From Roseiarcus sp963836695 (GTDB taxonomy: Bacteria > Pseudomonadota > Alphaproteobacteria > Rhizobiales > Beijerinckiaceae), in assembly GCA_963836695.1 (NCBI GenBank), contig CAWIKX010000025.1:62001-126000 (forward strand): a stretch of 64,000 bases of DNA. The letters are read 5' to 3'. Positions 26,108 through 34,885 of this stretch are shown here, piece after piece. The notes under the pieces are model-generated. The model saw only the letters and a list, made by a program, of their open reading frames with translations, had not been told where the DNA came from and made no database searches. Position 1 is the first letter of the stretch, and each line of letters begins with the position of its first letter. The position numbers and the translations under genes were made by a program.

Positions 26108-27343
26108 GTGGATCTCGGCGCCACTGACAAAGTCCGTCCGCTCATTGCCGCCGTCCGGGCGATGGTGCGCGACGAGATCATGCCCCTCGAGGCGGAATAC
26201 GAGGCTGAGGTCGGCCGTGAGGGCGACCGCTTCAAGCCGACCAAGCGCTTCATCGAGATCCGCGAACAGCTCAAGGCCAAGGCGCGCGCCAAGGGCTTGT
26301 GGAACTTTTGGCTGACCGACTCGGACAAGGGCTATGGCCTGACGACCGTCGAATACGCCTATCTCGCCGAGGAAATGGGCTGGTCGCCGCTCGCCTCTGA
26401 AGTGTTCAACTGCTCGGCGCCCGACACCGGCAACATGGAGGTGATCGAGCGCTTCGGCTCGCCCGAGCAGAAGGCGCGTTGGCTGCCTGATCTGCTCGAA
26501 GGGCGCGCGCGTTCCGCCTATCTCATGACCGAGCCCGGCGTCGCCTCGTCGGATGCGACCAACATCGCCATGGACGCGCGGCTCGAAGGCGACGAATGGG
26601 TTCTCAACGGCGAGAAATGGTGGTCGTCGGGCGCCGGGGATCCGCGCTGCTCGCTCTATATCACCATGACCCTGACCGACCCGGACGCGACGCCGCACGC
26701 GCGCCATTCGATGCTGTTCGTTCCCGCGGCGACGAAGGGCGTCGAAGTCTTGAGAGCGATGAAGGTCTATGGCGACGACGACGCGCCGCATGGGCACATG
26801 CACATCCGCTTTCGCGACGTGAGGGTCCCCAAGGACGCCATGATTCTCGGCCGCGGACGCGGTTTCGAGATCGCCCAAGGGCGGCTCGGGCCGGGACGCA
26901 TCCATCATTGCATGCGCGCGATCGGCCAAGCCGAGCGGGCCCTCGAGGCCATGTGCCGCCGCTCAGCGGCGCGCACGGCGTTTGGCCAGAAGCTCGCGCG
27001 GCTCGGAGCCAATCCCGATATCATCGCGGAAGCGCGTATGAGCATTGAAATGGCCCGCTTGCTATGCCTGAAAGCCGCCTGGGCGATGGATACACAGGGC
27101 GCCCGCGCGGCAGCCCCGCTCATCTCCCAGGTCAAGGTGATCGCGCCGCGAATCGCGCTCGAAGTGATCGATCAGGCGGTGCAGATGCATGGCGGCGCCG
27201 GCGTCAGCCAAGACTTCCCGCTCGCCCGCATGTGGACCCATGTGCGCACTTTGCGCCTCGCGGACGGGCCTGACGCCGTGCACCGGCGGGTGATCGCCAA
27301 GGCCGAGATGAAGCGCTACAGCAATGAGGCGAGCGCGCCGTGA
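26108..27343 (+). CDS. Acyl-CoA dehydrogenase (ACAD10/11-like)
   Basis: FAD enzyme of 411 residues that would introduce the alpha-beta double bond into an acyl-CoA. Recognisable features: AYLMTEPGVASSDATNI (FAD/substrate loop), WVLNGEKWWSSGAG, GPGRIHHCMRAIGQAERALE, RTAFGQKLARLG, and the C-terminal QMHGGAGVSQDFPLARMW. The GTG at 26108 is preferred over an upstream ATG at 26042 and other in-frame starts because AGGGAGGA precedes it and the conserved region begins there. It overlaps the next gene by four bases (GTGA). The same pair of domains is fused in eukaryotic ACAD10/ACAD11, which handle 4-hydroxyacyl-CoAs. Confidence 0.93.
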   Translation: MDLGATDKVRPLIAAVRAMVRDEIMPLEAEYEAEVGREGDRFKPTKRFIEIREQLKAKARAKGLWNFWLTDSDKGYGLTTVEYAYLAEEMGWSPLASEVFNCSAPDTGNMEVIERFGSPEQKARWLPDLLEGRARSAYLMTEPGVASSDATNIAMDARLEGDEWVLNGEKWWSSGAGDPRCSLYITMTLTDPDATPHARHSMLFVPAATKGVEVLRAMKVYGDDDAPHGHMHIRFRDVRVPKDAMILGRGRGFEIAQGRLGPGRIHHCMRAIGQAERALEAMCRRSAARTAFGQKLARLGANPDIIAEARMSIEMARLLCLKAAWAMDTQGARAAAPLISQVKVIAPRIALEVIDQAVQMHGGAGVSQDFPLARMWTHVRTLRLADGPDAVHRRVIAKAEMKRYSNEASAP

Positions 27344-28368
27344 GCAGCGCGTTCCCAGAAGATACGAGCGCGCTCGACGCGTGGGCCAGGACCAATGTCG
27401 AGGGCTGGCGGGGGCCGAGCGCGGCCAAGAAGTTCCCCACCGGACAGTCGAATCCAACCTACCAGATCAACTCCGCAAGTGGCCGTTACGTGTTGCGTCG
27501 CAAGCCGCCGGGCAAGCTGCTCAAAAGCGCGCATTTGATCGAGCGCGAGTTTCGGGTGTTGAAGGCGCTGGAGCGGGTAGAATATCCCGCCCCGCGCCCG
27601 CTTGCGTTCTGCGAAGACGAGAGCGTGATCGGCACGGTCTTCTATCTCATGACCTTTATCGATGGGCGGGTGCTCTGGAACCCGGCGCTGCCAGATCTCG
27701 AGCGGGAGGACCGAGGGCCGATCTATGACGCCATGAACGAGGGCCTCGCCCGGCTGCACTCGATCGATGTCGCAGCGGCAGGCCTTTCGGACTATGGCAA
27801 GCCGGGGAGCTATTTCGGCCGTCAATACCAGCGCTGGACCGACCAATACCGCGCCAGCGAGACGGCGCGGATCGAGGACATGGAGCGGCTTATCGCTTGG
27901 CTCGCCGACAACGCGCTGGCGGACGATGGCCGCGTCGCGCTGGCGCATGGCGACTGGCGGATCGACAACATGATCTTTGACTTGAAGTCGCCGCGCCTGC
28001 TTGCGGTGCTCGACTGGGAGCTGTCGACGCTCGGCCACCCGTTCGCTGATCTTGCCTACCAGTGCATGCAATGGCGGCTGCCGGCCGGCAAACATCGCGG
28101 ATTGGGCGGGATCGACCGCACCGCGAACGGCATCCCGACCGAAGCCGAATATGTCGCCGCCTATTGCAAGCGGATGGGGCTCGAGAGCATTCTAGACTGG
28201 ACTTACCTTATTGCCTTCAGCTTCTTCCGCAGCATCGCGATCCACCAGGGCGTGTATAAGCGTGCGCTGGACGGCAACGCCTCGAATCCGGAGCTTGCCC
28301 GGCAAGTGGGCGAGTTCGTGCCTTTGGTGGCGCGTATCGCTTGGGAGGGAGTCGAAGCCGCTGCTTAG
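27340..28368 (+). CDS. Phosphotransferase-family protein (ACAD10/11 kinase-like)
   Basis: APH/choline-kinase-fold protein of 342 residues. The ATP site begins FPTGQSNPTYQI and YVLRRKPPG, the catalytic loop is ALAHGDWRIDNMIFD, and the metal-binding Asp is in LLAVLDWELSTLGHPFADLAY. It starts with GTG inside the acyl-CoA dehydrogenase stop codon, so the two are translated together. By analogy with ACAD10/11 it would phosphorylate the hydroxyl of a 4-hydroxyacyl-CoA, with the dehydrogenase-fold partner completing conversion to the 2-enoyl/3-hydroxy form. That role is inferred, not shown. Confidence 0.9.
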   Translation: MSSAFPEDTSALDAWARTNVEGWRGPSAAKKFPTGQSNPTYQINSASGRYVLRRKPPGKLLKSAHLIEREFRVLKALERVEYPAPRPLAFCEDESVIGTVFYLMTFIDGRVLWNPALPDLEREDRGPIYDAMNEGLARLHSIDVAAAGLSDYGKPGSYFGRQYQRWTDQYRASETARIEDMERLIAWLADNALADDGRVALAHGDWRIDNMIFDLKSPRLLAVLDWELSTLGHPFADLAYQCMQWRLPAGKHRGLGGIDRTANGIPTEAEYVAAYCKRMGLESILDWTYLIAFSFFRSIAIHQGVYKRALDGNASNPELARQVGEFVPLVARIAWEGVEAAA

Positions 28369-28486
28369 CCTCGGCCCGCCTCGTTCGTTTTCGCAAAGGA
28401 GCGTAAGCGCCTTGCCGGAGTTGACCGCCCATGCTAAGCGGCGCGCCGACCTCGCGACGGGCTTTCAAGCGCGCCGCCGCCGGCCC

Positions 28487-28576
28487 GGAGAGGTGGCAGA
28501 GTGGTCGATCGCGCCGCACTCGAAATGCGGAGTACGCGCAAGTGTACCGGGGGTTCGAATCCCTCCCTCTCCGCCA
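28487..28576 (+). tRNA. tRNA-Ser (CGA)
   Basis: The acceptor arms GGAGAGG (28487-28493) and CCTCTCC (28566-28572) pair fully, followed by G and an encoded CCA. The anticodon stem-loop CCGCA-CTCGAAA-TGCGG carries anticodon CGA, reading UCG. A long variable arm (GTACGCGCAAGTGTAC region) is typical of serine tRNA, and the T arm contains GGGGGTTCGAATCCCTC. No copy of its 3' end was noticed elsewhere in the window. Confidence 0.97.
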
Positions 28577-28930
28577 CCCGTCCGATTAAGTGTTTGAATT
28601 AACTTTACAATTTGACAAAGCACCTGCGCGCCTTGTCGCTGAAAAATCAGGGCCGAATGGTTTCGGTCGGCGCAATTGCGGACTTCAAACTGACAAATCA
28701 CGGAAGAGCCCCGCCTCCAGTCTTCGGCCAGAAGCGCTAAACACCGGTCGTTCCCCGGGCGCATAAAGGATGGCCGAGGAGAGCGGCTCTCGCGGTTTGG
28801 CCATCTAGATGGCGGCGCCCGTCGCAAGTTCGACGCCGATGGCGCCGGCCGCCCGCCAATGTCGATTGCCGCCTAGCTGGGCGTTGTATACAAAAAATGA
28901 TTCATACCCTCACGGAAAAAGACGACGACC
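28577..28930. promoter_or_regulatory. Intergenic region with GntR-type palindrome TTGTATACAA
   Basis: No gene is visible in these 354 bases. A perfect 10-base palindrome, TTGTATACAA, lies at 28884-28893, 38 bases before the GntR start codon. Such TnGTAnACA-like sites suit FadR-subfamily GntR proteins, so it is probably the autoregulatory operator. A similar GTATAC-centred site lies in the divergent region at 34776-34786. Confidence 0.55.
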
Positions 28931-29605
28931 ATGGCGTCGCCCAACGGCTCGACACTCAGTTCCTCGATTGTCGCGACTCTCAAAGGCCGGATCATCGCCT
29001 GGCGATATCCCCCCGAGCACCGCCTGACCGAGGATGGGCTTTGCCGTGAGTTTGGCGTGAGCCGCAGCCCAGTGCGCGAAGCGCTGCGTGTGCTCGCCAC
29101 CAATGGTTTCATTCGCCGCATGGACAATCGCGGCTACGCTGTTCGGCAGGTCAAACTGTCGGAACTCGAAGAGTTGTATGATGTTCGACTGGCCCTTGAG
29201 CTCTTCGCAGTCGAGAGACTCGCGACGTCAAGCCCCCCCGCTGACGCGTTGGCCGAATTAGCCGAAGTCTGGCGTGGAGTAGGGAGGCGCTCCAAGCGAA
29301 CGGTCGAGGAACTGGCCAAGCTCGACGCTCAATTCCACGAGCGGCTTGCCTCGCTGATCAACAACGAGACGCTGCTGCAGCAGCTCAAAGCGATCGACGA
29401 ACGATTATTCGTCTTTCGGATGATCGATTTCGAAGCCGCCGATCGCGTGAAGAATACCTGTGCGCAGCATCTCGCCATTTTGGATCGCATCGCGGCGAGA
29501 GACGCCGAGGGGGCGCGCGAGGCCATGCGCCGAAACGTCGCTGACGGACGCAACATCGTGGGCAAATCCATCAAGGAGGCGTTGGCGCGCGCCTACGACC
29601 GGTGA
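28931..29605 (+). CDS. GntR-family (FadR subfamily) transcriptional regulator
   Basis: Regulator of 224 residues with an N-terminal winged helix (IVATLKGRIIAWRYPPEHRLTE.., CREFGVSRSPVREALRVLAT) and a C-terminal all-helical FCD ligand-binding domain (ELYDVRLALELFAVERLA, LDAQFHERLASLINNETLL, HLAILDRIAARDAEGAREAM). The metal/ligand-binding Asp and His residues of FCD domains are present in DAQFHERL and AQHLAIL. It starts the cluster and is followed by allH after 19 bases. Probably a repressor of the ureide/carbamoyl cluster that senses a pathway compound. The ligand is unknown. Confidence 0.92.
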   Translation: MASPNGSTLSSSIVATLKGRIIAWRYPPEHRLTEDGLCREFGVSRSPVREALRVLATNGFIRRMDNRGYAVRQVKLSELEELYDVRLALELFAVERLATSSPPADALAELAEVWRGVGRRSKRTVEELAKLDAQFHERLASLINNETLLQQLKAIDERLFVFRMIDFEAADRVKNTCAQHLAILDRIAARDAEGAREAMRRNVADGRNIVGKSIKEALARAYDR

Positions 29606-29624
29606 TCAAGGCCAAGGGGTTCTG

Positions 29625-30479
29625 ATGCGGCTCGCGGCGGTCTCATTGGGCTTTGGCGTGCCCTCCGGAGATTTTTTGGGTGCAGTCGCCGCGGTCTATT
29701 CGCGCGCATGCACCCTTTCGCTAGTCGACGACCGCTTGTTGACGTTGGTCGAGCCGGAGATCGGTGGCATTCCGCGAAGCATTGGTTTCGAAACGCCGAT
29801 CGGATTCGAGTTTGAAGAGGCTTTCCCCGTTGGCGCCGATGTCGCCGCGCGCGCCGGAATCCTGCGTATCGGCTCAACAGGGCTTTCGATCGATCTGCGG
29901 CACGCCGCAGCTTGGCGGTCGCCGCTCGCCGATTTGCGCCTCGACGGGACCCGCGAGCCGGTGAAGAACGCGCTGACGACGGCGCGTGCCGCGCTTGTTG
30001 AGGACGGCCGCAGCATGGCTCTCACTCGCATCGCCGCCGATCGCCTGGCCAAACTCACGACGGCGACGCGATCGCTTGACAGTAGGAGGGCCAAAGAAGC
30101 GATTTCCGACCTTGTCGGTCTCGGCGAGGGGGTGACGCCGGCGGGCGACGACTTTCTTGTCGGCTACCTGACCGGTCTTTGGGTCTGCGCCGCACGAAGT
30201 GAGCCGCGAATTGCTTTTGTCGCGGCCGTCGCCGCACAAGTTAGGCAGGTTGCGCCTCTGACGGGCAGCCTGAGTCGCGGCTATCTCGAAGCGTCCGCGG
30301 AGGGGGAGGTGTCGGAGCGGCTGTATGATCTCGCCCAGCGTGTTTCCGCAGGGTGCGGCGCCGATGTAGTCAGGCGGGTGTCCGCCGCGGCGTTGGCGAT
30401 CGGCCACAGCTCGGGAGCATGCGGCGTGCAGGGATTCCTCGACGCCTGTTCATGCTGGGCCGAGCCCGTCCCCGCGTAG
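29625..30479 (+). CDS. allH: DUF2877 protein, AllH-like carbamoyltransferase subunit
   Basis: Protein of 284 residues of the DUF2877 family, whose E. coli member AllH (YlbF) is one of three subunits of oxamate carbamoyltransferase. The conserved core is DLVGLGEGVTPAGDDFLVGYLTGLW with its GxGxTPxGDD signature; APLTGSLSRGYLEASAEG and GHSSGACGVQGFLD are further conserved stretches. The ATG at 29625 follows the regulator's stop by 19 bases; the upstream in-frame extension overlaps the regulator gene and is rejected. AllF and AllG homologues are encoded 4-7 kb away on the same strand, beyond three minus-strand genes, so all three subunits are present but split. Confidence 0.82.
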   Translation: MRLAAVSLGFGVPSGDFLGAVAAVYSRACTLSLVDDRLLTLVEPEIGGIPRSIGFETPIGFEFEEAFPVGADVAARAGILRIGSTGLSIDLRHAAAWRSPLADLRLDGTREPVKNALTTARAALVEDGRSMALTRIAADRLAKLTTATRSLDSRRAKEAISDLVGLGEGVTPAGDDFLVGYLTGLWVCAARSEPRIAFVAAVAAQVRQVAPLTGSLSRGYLEASAEGEVSERLYDLAQRVSAGCGADVVRRVSAAALAIGHSSGACGVQGFLDACSCWAEPVPA

Positions 30480-30544
30480 GACGGGCCCGCCCTCTCGATC
30501 GAAACGGCGGTGCACACCGACGCCCCTCACGAAGGCGCTTCCGA

Positions 30545-32122
30545 TCAAGCGCCTGCGGACATCGTGGCCTTGGCGTCCGCAGTTGGGGCGCTCTCCTCGC
30601 GCATCGCCGCGCCGACACAGATAGCCGCGAGAAATGCGTACCCGAGCGCAACCAGCGGCGACGCTACCCAAGCGAGTTGCGTGGCGTGGATGAAACCGAA
30701 GAAGGACAGCACCGCCCCCGCGCCCGCATACGCAGCCGCCCTCCTGAACTCATGGTCGATGATGAAGGCAGCGATCGCTCCCAGCATCAGGCCGGCAAGC
30801 ACTGCGCCTCCGCCGAGGAGTTGCATGCCGTGATAGACGACCCCGCTATCCATCAACTTGCCCATCCCGAGCTGGGATGCGCTTGTCCCGGCAGCAGCCA
30901 GCGCGCCGTCGATTTGAGTCTGGCCCCAGAGTGCGATGTTCGGAATAATGGCGAGCACCACTGCCGGCGCGTGTTTCGCGGGCGTAGCCTGAAACGCCTG
31001 AGCGCCGATGACCAGTCCGATATAGAGCAGAATCGGGAGGATCGCGACGAGCGGCACGACGGCGAGCAACAGCGCGGTGAGGCCGAGGAAACACACAAGG
31101 GCGATGACGACGCCGGTCGCCAGCGAATAGCCGATGCGGCCGCCGACCGACTTCCATCCGGGATGGCCGATATAGACCGCCGGCGGGAATGGGCTCCCCA
31201 GGATTGAGCCGACGATCGCGCCAATCCCGTCGGCCAGCAGAATGTGTCGCAGGTTGTAGTTGTCGCCGGCGGCTGACGCGCTCTCGACGTTGTTCATGCC
31301 CTCAGTGAAATTGTAAACGCCGAGGGGGATCGCGGTGACGAGCAGCGGTGCGATGTTGGTGAGGCCTGAAAGCACATCGGCGCTCGGCTTCGGCAGATGG
31401 ACGCCGAACTGAGCGAAGGACGCCGAAACCTCGCCCGCGTTGACGACATCCGACCAGCCTAAAACCGCGGCGATCCAGGCGATCGCCGTGCCGACGATGA
31501 CCGCAGCCAAGCCGCCAGGGACACCCCAAGGAAGCCTCACGTTGGCAGTCCAGGCCATCAATACGAGACCCAGTGAAACAAAGGAGATCCAAGGGAACTC
31601 CCACATCTGAAAAGCCGGTCGCATCGAGATGAAGGCGATCGAAATTCCCGCGAGGGTGCCGAGCATCGCTGCACGCGGCGTCAATCGGCGAATGGTTGGT
31701 CCAACGAAGGCGCCGATGAGCACAATCACGCCAATGATGAACGCCCAGGCAAGCCCATCCTGCCAGGCCAGGATCGCGTCCTTTGTCTTCAGATAGACGG
31801 GAAGCATGATGACGAAGACGACGATGAACATATGCGGCACGCTGGGGCCGTAAGGCATCGCCGTCACGTCGCTTCGGTTCTCGGCCTTGGCCAGCCTATA
31901 GGCGAGATAGGCGTAATACAGGTTGCCGATTGGCAGGGCGATGCCCAAGGCCGGGAGAATGCGGCCAAAGACAATGTCTCCTGGCAGTTTGATCACGCCG
32001 AGACAAAGGCCGGTCAAAACAATGACGTTGAGCACAACATTGGTGAAGAGCCCGAAGAAGCCGTTCCAATCGCCGGGCACCCACCAGCGAATAGCGATTG
32101 GCGTTTCCCTTTGTGCTGTCAT
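30545..32122 (-). CDS. Xanthine/uracil (NCS2)-type permease
   Basis: Integral membrane transporter of 525 residues, with 12 or more hydrophobic segments (for example LFTNVVLNVIVLTGLCLGVI, WAFIIGVIVLIGAFVGPTI). The overall pattern, with LPWGVPGGLAAVIVGTAIAW, YNFTEGMNNVESASAAGDNY and a GSPFPPAVYIGHPGWK loop, places it in the AzgA/NCS2-like permeases for purines, pyrimidines and related ring compounds. The ATG at 32122 has a GGGAGGG site; 39 in-frame upstream codons are rejected. It presumably imports the ureide or heterocycle degraded by the neighbouring hydrolases. The substrate is unknown. It is the last gene of the minus-strand half of the cluster. Confidence 0.85.
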   Translation of the reverse strand: MTAQRETPIAIRWWVPGDWNGFFGLFTNVVLNVIVLTGLCLGVIKLPGDIVFGRILPALGIALPIGNLYYAYLAYRLAKAENRSDVTAMPYGPSVPHMFIVVFVIMLPVYLKTKDAILAWQDGLAWAFIIGVIVLIGAFVGPTIRRLTPRAAMLGTLAGISIAFISMRPAFQMWEFPWISFVSLGLVLMAWTANVRLPWGVPGGLAAVIVGTAIAWIAAVLGWSDVVNAGEVSASFAQFGVHLPKPSADVLSGLTNIAPLLVTAIPLGVYNFTEGMNNVESASAAGDNYNLRHILLADGIGAIVGSILGSPFPPAVYIGHPGWKSVGGRIGYSLATGVVIALVCFLGLTALLLAVVPLVAILPILLYIGLVIGAQAFQATPAKHAPAVVLAIIPNIALWGQTQIDGALAAAGTSASQLGMGKLMDSGVVYHGMQLLGGGAVLAGLMLGAIAAFIIDHEFRRAAAYAGAGAVLSFFGFIHATQLAWVASPLVALGYAFLAAICVGAAMREESAPTADAKATMSAGA

Positions 32123-32183
32123 GACCTTGCCCTCCCATTGCGAATGACTTTCAGTCTCTCCGCGGACCCGTGTGACGCTCGTT

Positions 32184-32864
32184 TCAGGCAGCTTGGGCGT
32201 ACGAATTGAGCACAGCCACGAGCTCTGCCGATGCTCCAACCCAGCCGAAGATACCCCCCTGCGCCTTCACCATCTCCAATGCCGATTTATGGAACTCCGG
32301 AAAGTACGACGCGACACAGTCTTCGAGCACTAGGCAATCGTACCCACGGTCATTCGCTTCACGAACAGTCGTGGAGACGCAGACTTCGGTGGTGACGCCG
32401 CATACGATAATGTGTTTGACGCCTCGGCTCTTGAGGATGGCGTCGAGATCCGTCGCATAGAAAGCGCCCTTTCCGGGTTTATCGACCACCGGCTCGCCAG
32501 GCGCAGGCTTCAACTCGTCGACGATGTCATGACCATGCTCGCCCCGCACGAGGATGCGCCCCATCGGACCAGGGTCGCCAATGCCACTCGCGAGCCGGCC
32601 GCGCGCCTTCTTGCTCGGGTGCAGATCGGCCAGGTCGGGGCGATGTCCCTCGCGGGTATGAATGACCAGAATGCCAGCTTTCCGGGCCGCGTTCAGAACA
32701 CGAACTGTCGGAGGTATCGCCTTGCGCAACAGCGACACGTCGTTGCCCAAGGCTTCGCCGAACCCGCCTGGGTTTACGAAGTCCCGCTGCATGTCGATGA
32801 TCAGGAGCGCGACCGTCGACGGCTGAAAATCGAATTCGTAAGGATCGGCTCGAACGTTGGGCAT
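32184..32864 (-). CDS. Isochorismatase-like cysteine hydrolase, BiuH-like
   Basis: Amidohydrolase of 226 residues in the cysteine-hydrolase superfamily. The triad is visible: Asp in LLIIDMQRDFVNPGG, Lys in DKPGKGAFYATDL, and Cys in VCGVTTEVCVSTTVREA. The stretches IHTREGHRPDLADL and IGDPGPMGRILVRGEHG match those I recall for biuret hydrolase BiuH of Rhizobium leguminosarum and related triuret hydrolases. The next gene, allophanate hydrolase, would act on the BiuH product, which supports a biuret-type substrate. Ureidoacrylate or another N-carbamoyl compound remains possible. It lies seven bases after the allophanate hydrolase gene. Confidence 0.82.
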   Translation of the reverse strand: MPNVRADPYEFDFQPSTVALLIIDMQRDFVNPGGFGEALGNDVSLLRKAIPPTVRVLNAARKAGILVIHTREGHRPDLADLHPSKKARGRLASGIGDPGPMGRILVRGEHGHDIVDELKPAPGEPVVDKPGKGAFYATDLDAILKSRGVKHIIVCGVTTEVCVSTTVREANDRGYDCLVLEDCVASYFPEFHKSALEMVKAQGGIFGWVGASAELVAVLNSYAQAA

Positions 32865-32871
32865 GGCTCAC

Positions 32872-34725
32872 TCACCCTGCTTTCTGATCGGTCAAATAGC
32901 GGCGCCAGCCGCCGAGATCGGTGATGTCGCGAGCTCCCTGGGTCGCATAGGCCTCGCAGATAAAGCTCTTCACATGTTCGCCGTCCTCCAGCTCAACGGT
33001 TCCAATGCCGAGCGGAGCAGGAATACCCGCGACGAAGCTCCCGAACTGGGAAACCGGAACCTCCCAAACCTCGACTTCGATGTTAGCGCCAGAATCAGCG
33101 CGCATGATACCGGGGCGGGCGGGCGGGCCGCCAGGCAGAGCAAACAAACGATAGTTCGGGGCAGTGCGAAAGGCGCCCCTGAATCGCGCGCCGCGGTCGG
33201 TGAGCTGGTGATTGAGAGGAAGTCCCGTCATATGCGCTCCGCAAACGGCGAGCTGGACCATCGCATCGTCACCATTGCTTTTCGCCGGACGGCTTTCAGG
33301 CAAAGTCTGGTTCAAACCCCCAAGCTTGAGATTCTGCGCCCGGTGGAGCGCGTCCGCGAGAGAGCAGAGCGCAACGTCGCTTCCAGCCGGAGCCCCTAGG
33401 GTGACGCCGAAGGGCAGTCCATCCGCCTGAAGGCCTGACGGAACCGCGACCGCCGCGAGATCGAGCAGGTTCATGAAGTTCGTGTAGTACCCGAGGTTGG
33501 AATTGAGCGTTATCGGGTCTGACAGCATGTCGGAGATGGTATAGTGATGTCCCGCCGTTGGGGTGATGAGAACATCGATCGCCCGCCAGACGGGTTCGAC
33601 GGTTCGCCGCAACTCCTTGAGCCGGTAGTATGCCGCGAACGCGTCCGCAGCGAGCGGACGGGCGCCGCCAGAGATGATCTGACGGGTGACAGGAAGCAGG
33701 GCTTCCGGTCGACGATCGATGAAGTCGCGTATCGCGACATAGCGCTCCGCGACCCAGGGCCCCTCGTAGAGCAGTCGGGCCGTTTCGAGGAATGGACCAA
33801 AATCGATCTCGACGAGTTCGCCGCCGAGGCGCTCGATCCGCCGCAACATCTCGCCGAAGAGACGCTCGCCTTCTTTGTTGCCGAAGAATTCGAGTTGGCT
33901 CTGGCGAGGCACGCCGAACCGCGCGCCCTTCACGACGCGCGGGCAAGCGCGGTCAGTCGATCCGCTCTCATGGCGCGAGAACGGGTCCGCCGAGTCGAAA
34001 CCTTTCGCGACACCGAGAACGTCACGGGCATCATCGGCGGTGAGCGCGAAGATGGAGACGCAGTCGAGCGAGCGGCACGCCGGAACGACGCCACGTGTGC
34101 TGAGGAGTCCGAGAGTGGGCTTCAGGCCGACTAGATTGTTGAACGCGGCCGGGACGCGACCCGATCCGGCGGTGTCGGTGCCCAGCGAGAACGAGACCAA
34201 GCCCGCCGCGACAGCAACCGCCGACCCTGAACTCGAGCCGCCCGAGATGTGCTTGGATGAGAAGACGCTGGCCGGCGCGCCGTAAGGCGAGCGCGTTCCA
34301 TTGAGTCCGGTCGCAAATTGGTCAAGGTTGGTCTTGCCGATTGGGATTGCGCCCGCGTCAACTAGCCGTTGAACGACCGACGCCGAGTCTCTCGCGACAT
34401 AAGTAAAATCAGGGCAGCCCGCGGTCGTCGGATGGCCAGCGAGATCGATGTTGTCCTTGATTGCAAAAGGAACGCCGTAGAGCGGCTTGTCGGCCGGATC
34501 GACGCCCTCTAGGCGCCGCGCATACGCCAGAAGCTGCTCGCGCGAGAGGCGATGGATCCAAACCAGGTCTTGGCCTCGCGCGTCGATTCGCTCGAGTATC
34601 TCATCGACAAGGCGCAGCGGCGTCAGCGAGTTCGTCCGATAGCGCGCTGCGAGACTTGCCAGATCCATGCCGCGCTGGGTCGGCAGCTCTCGCTGGTCTA
34701 CCGCTCCTCCGGGAAAGTCGTTCAT
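32872..34725 (-). CDS. atzF: Allophanate hydrolase
   Basis: Enzyme of 617 residues that hydrolyses allophanate (N-carboxyurea) to ammonia and carbon dioxide. The N-terminal amidase-signature domain has the Lys in VPFAIKDNIDLAG, the cis-Ser block HISGGSSSGSAVAVAAG and the nucleophile Ser in GTDTAGSGRVPAAF. The C-terminal part from about residue 480 (VQLAVCGAHMTGLPLNHQL, IEVEVWEVPVSQFGSFVAGI, SFICEAYATQGARDIT) is the AtzF-type C-terminal domain that separates it from generic amidases. The ATG at 34725 has a GGAG site; 20 in-frame codons upstream are rejected. No urea carboxylase is beside it, so its substrate more likely comes from biuret. Confidence 0.92.
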   Translation of the reverse strand: MNDFPGGAVDQRELPTQRGMDLASLAARYRTNSLTPLRLVDEILERIDARGQDLVWIHRLSREQLLAYARRLEGVDPADKPLYGVPFAIKDNIDLAGHPTTAGCPDFTYVARDSASVVQRLVDAGAIPIGKTNLDQFATGLNGTRSPYGAPASVFSSKHISGGSSSGSAVAVAAGLVSFSLGTDTAGSGRVPAAFNNLVGLKPTLGLLSTRGVVPACRSLDCVSIFALTADDARDVLGVAKGFDSADPFSRHESGSTDRACPRVVKGARFGVPRQSQLEFFGNKEGERLFGEMLRRIERLGGELVEIDFGPFLETARLLYEGPWVAERYVAIRDFIDRRPEALLPVTRQIISGGARPLAADAFAAYYRLKELRRTVEPVWRAIDVLITPTAGHHYTISDMLSDPITLNSNLGYYTNFMNLLDLAAVAVPSGLQADGLPFGVTLGAPAGSDVALCSLADALHRAQNLKLGGLNQTLPESRPAKSNGDDAMVQLAVCGAHMTGLPLNHQLTDRGARFRGAFRTAPNYRLFALPGGPPARPGIMRADSGANIEVEVWEVPVSQFGSFVAGIPAPLGIGTVELEDGEHVKSFICEAYATQGARDITDLGGWRRYLTDQKAG

Positions 34726-34775
34726 TGCCACTCCGCGCCTTGCTTTGGGGCTTGCGGTCCACCCTGCATTCGCTT

Positions 34776-34786
34776 TAGTATACATA
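34776..34786. promoter_or_regulatory. GTATAC-centred site in the divergent promoter region
   Basis: TAGTATACATA lies between the divergent allophanate hydrolase (start 34725) and allF (start 34886) genes. It shares the GTATAC core with TTGTATACAA before the GntR gene, so the same regulator could control both arms of the cluster. The match outside the core is imperfect. Confidence 0.4.
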
Positions 34787-34885
34787 ATTGCATCCGGAAC
34801 GCTACGACAAAAATGCGGTCACGGACCGGATGGGGTTCGGCGATGTCGAGGTCCTTGCACAGTTCCGATCGGGTGGAGGAGCTCA

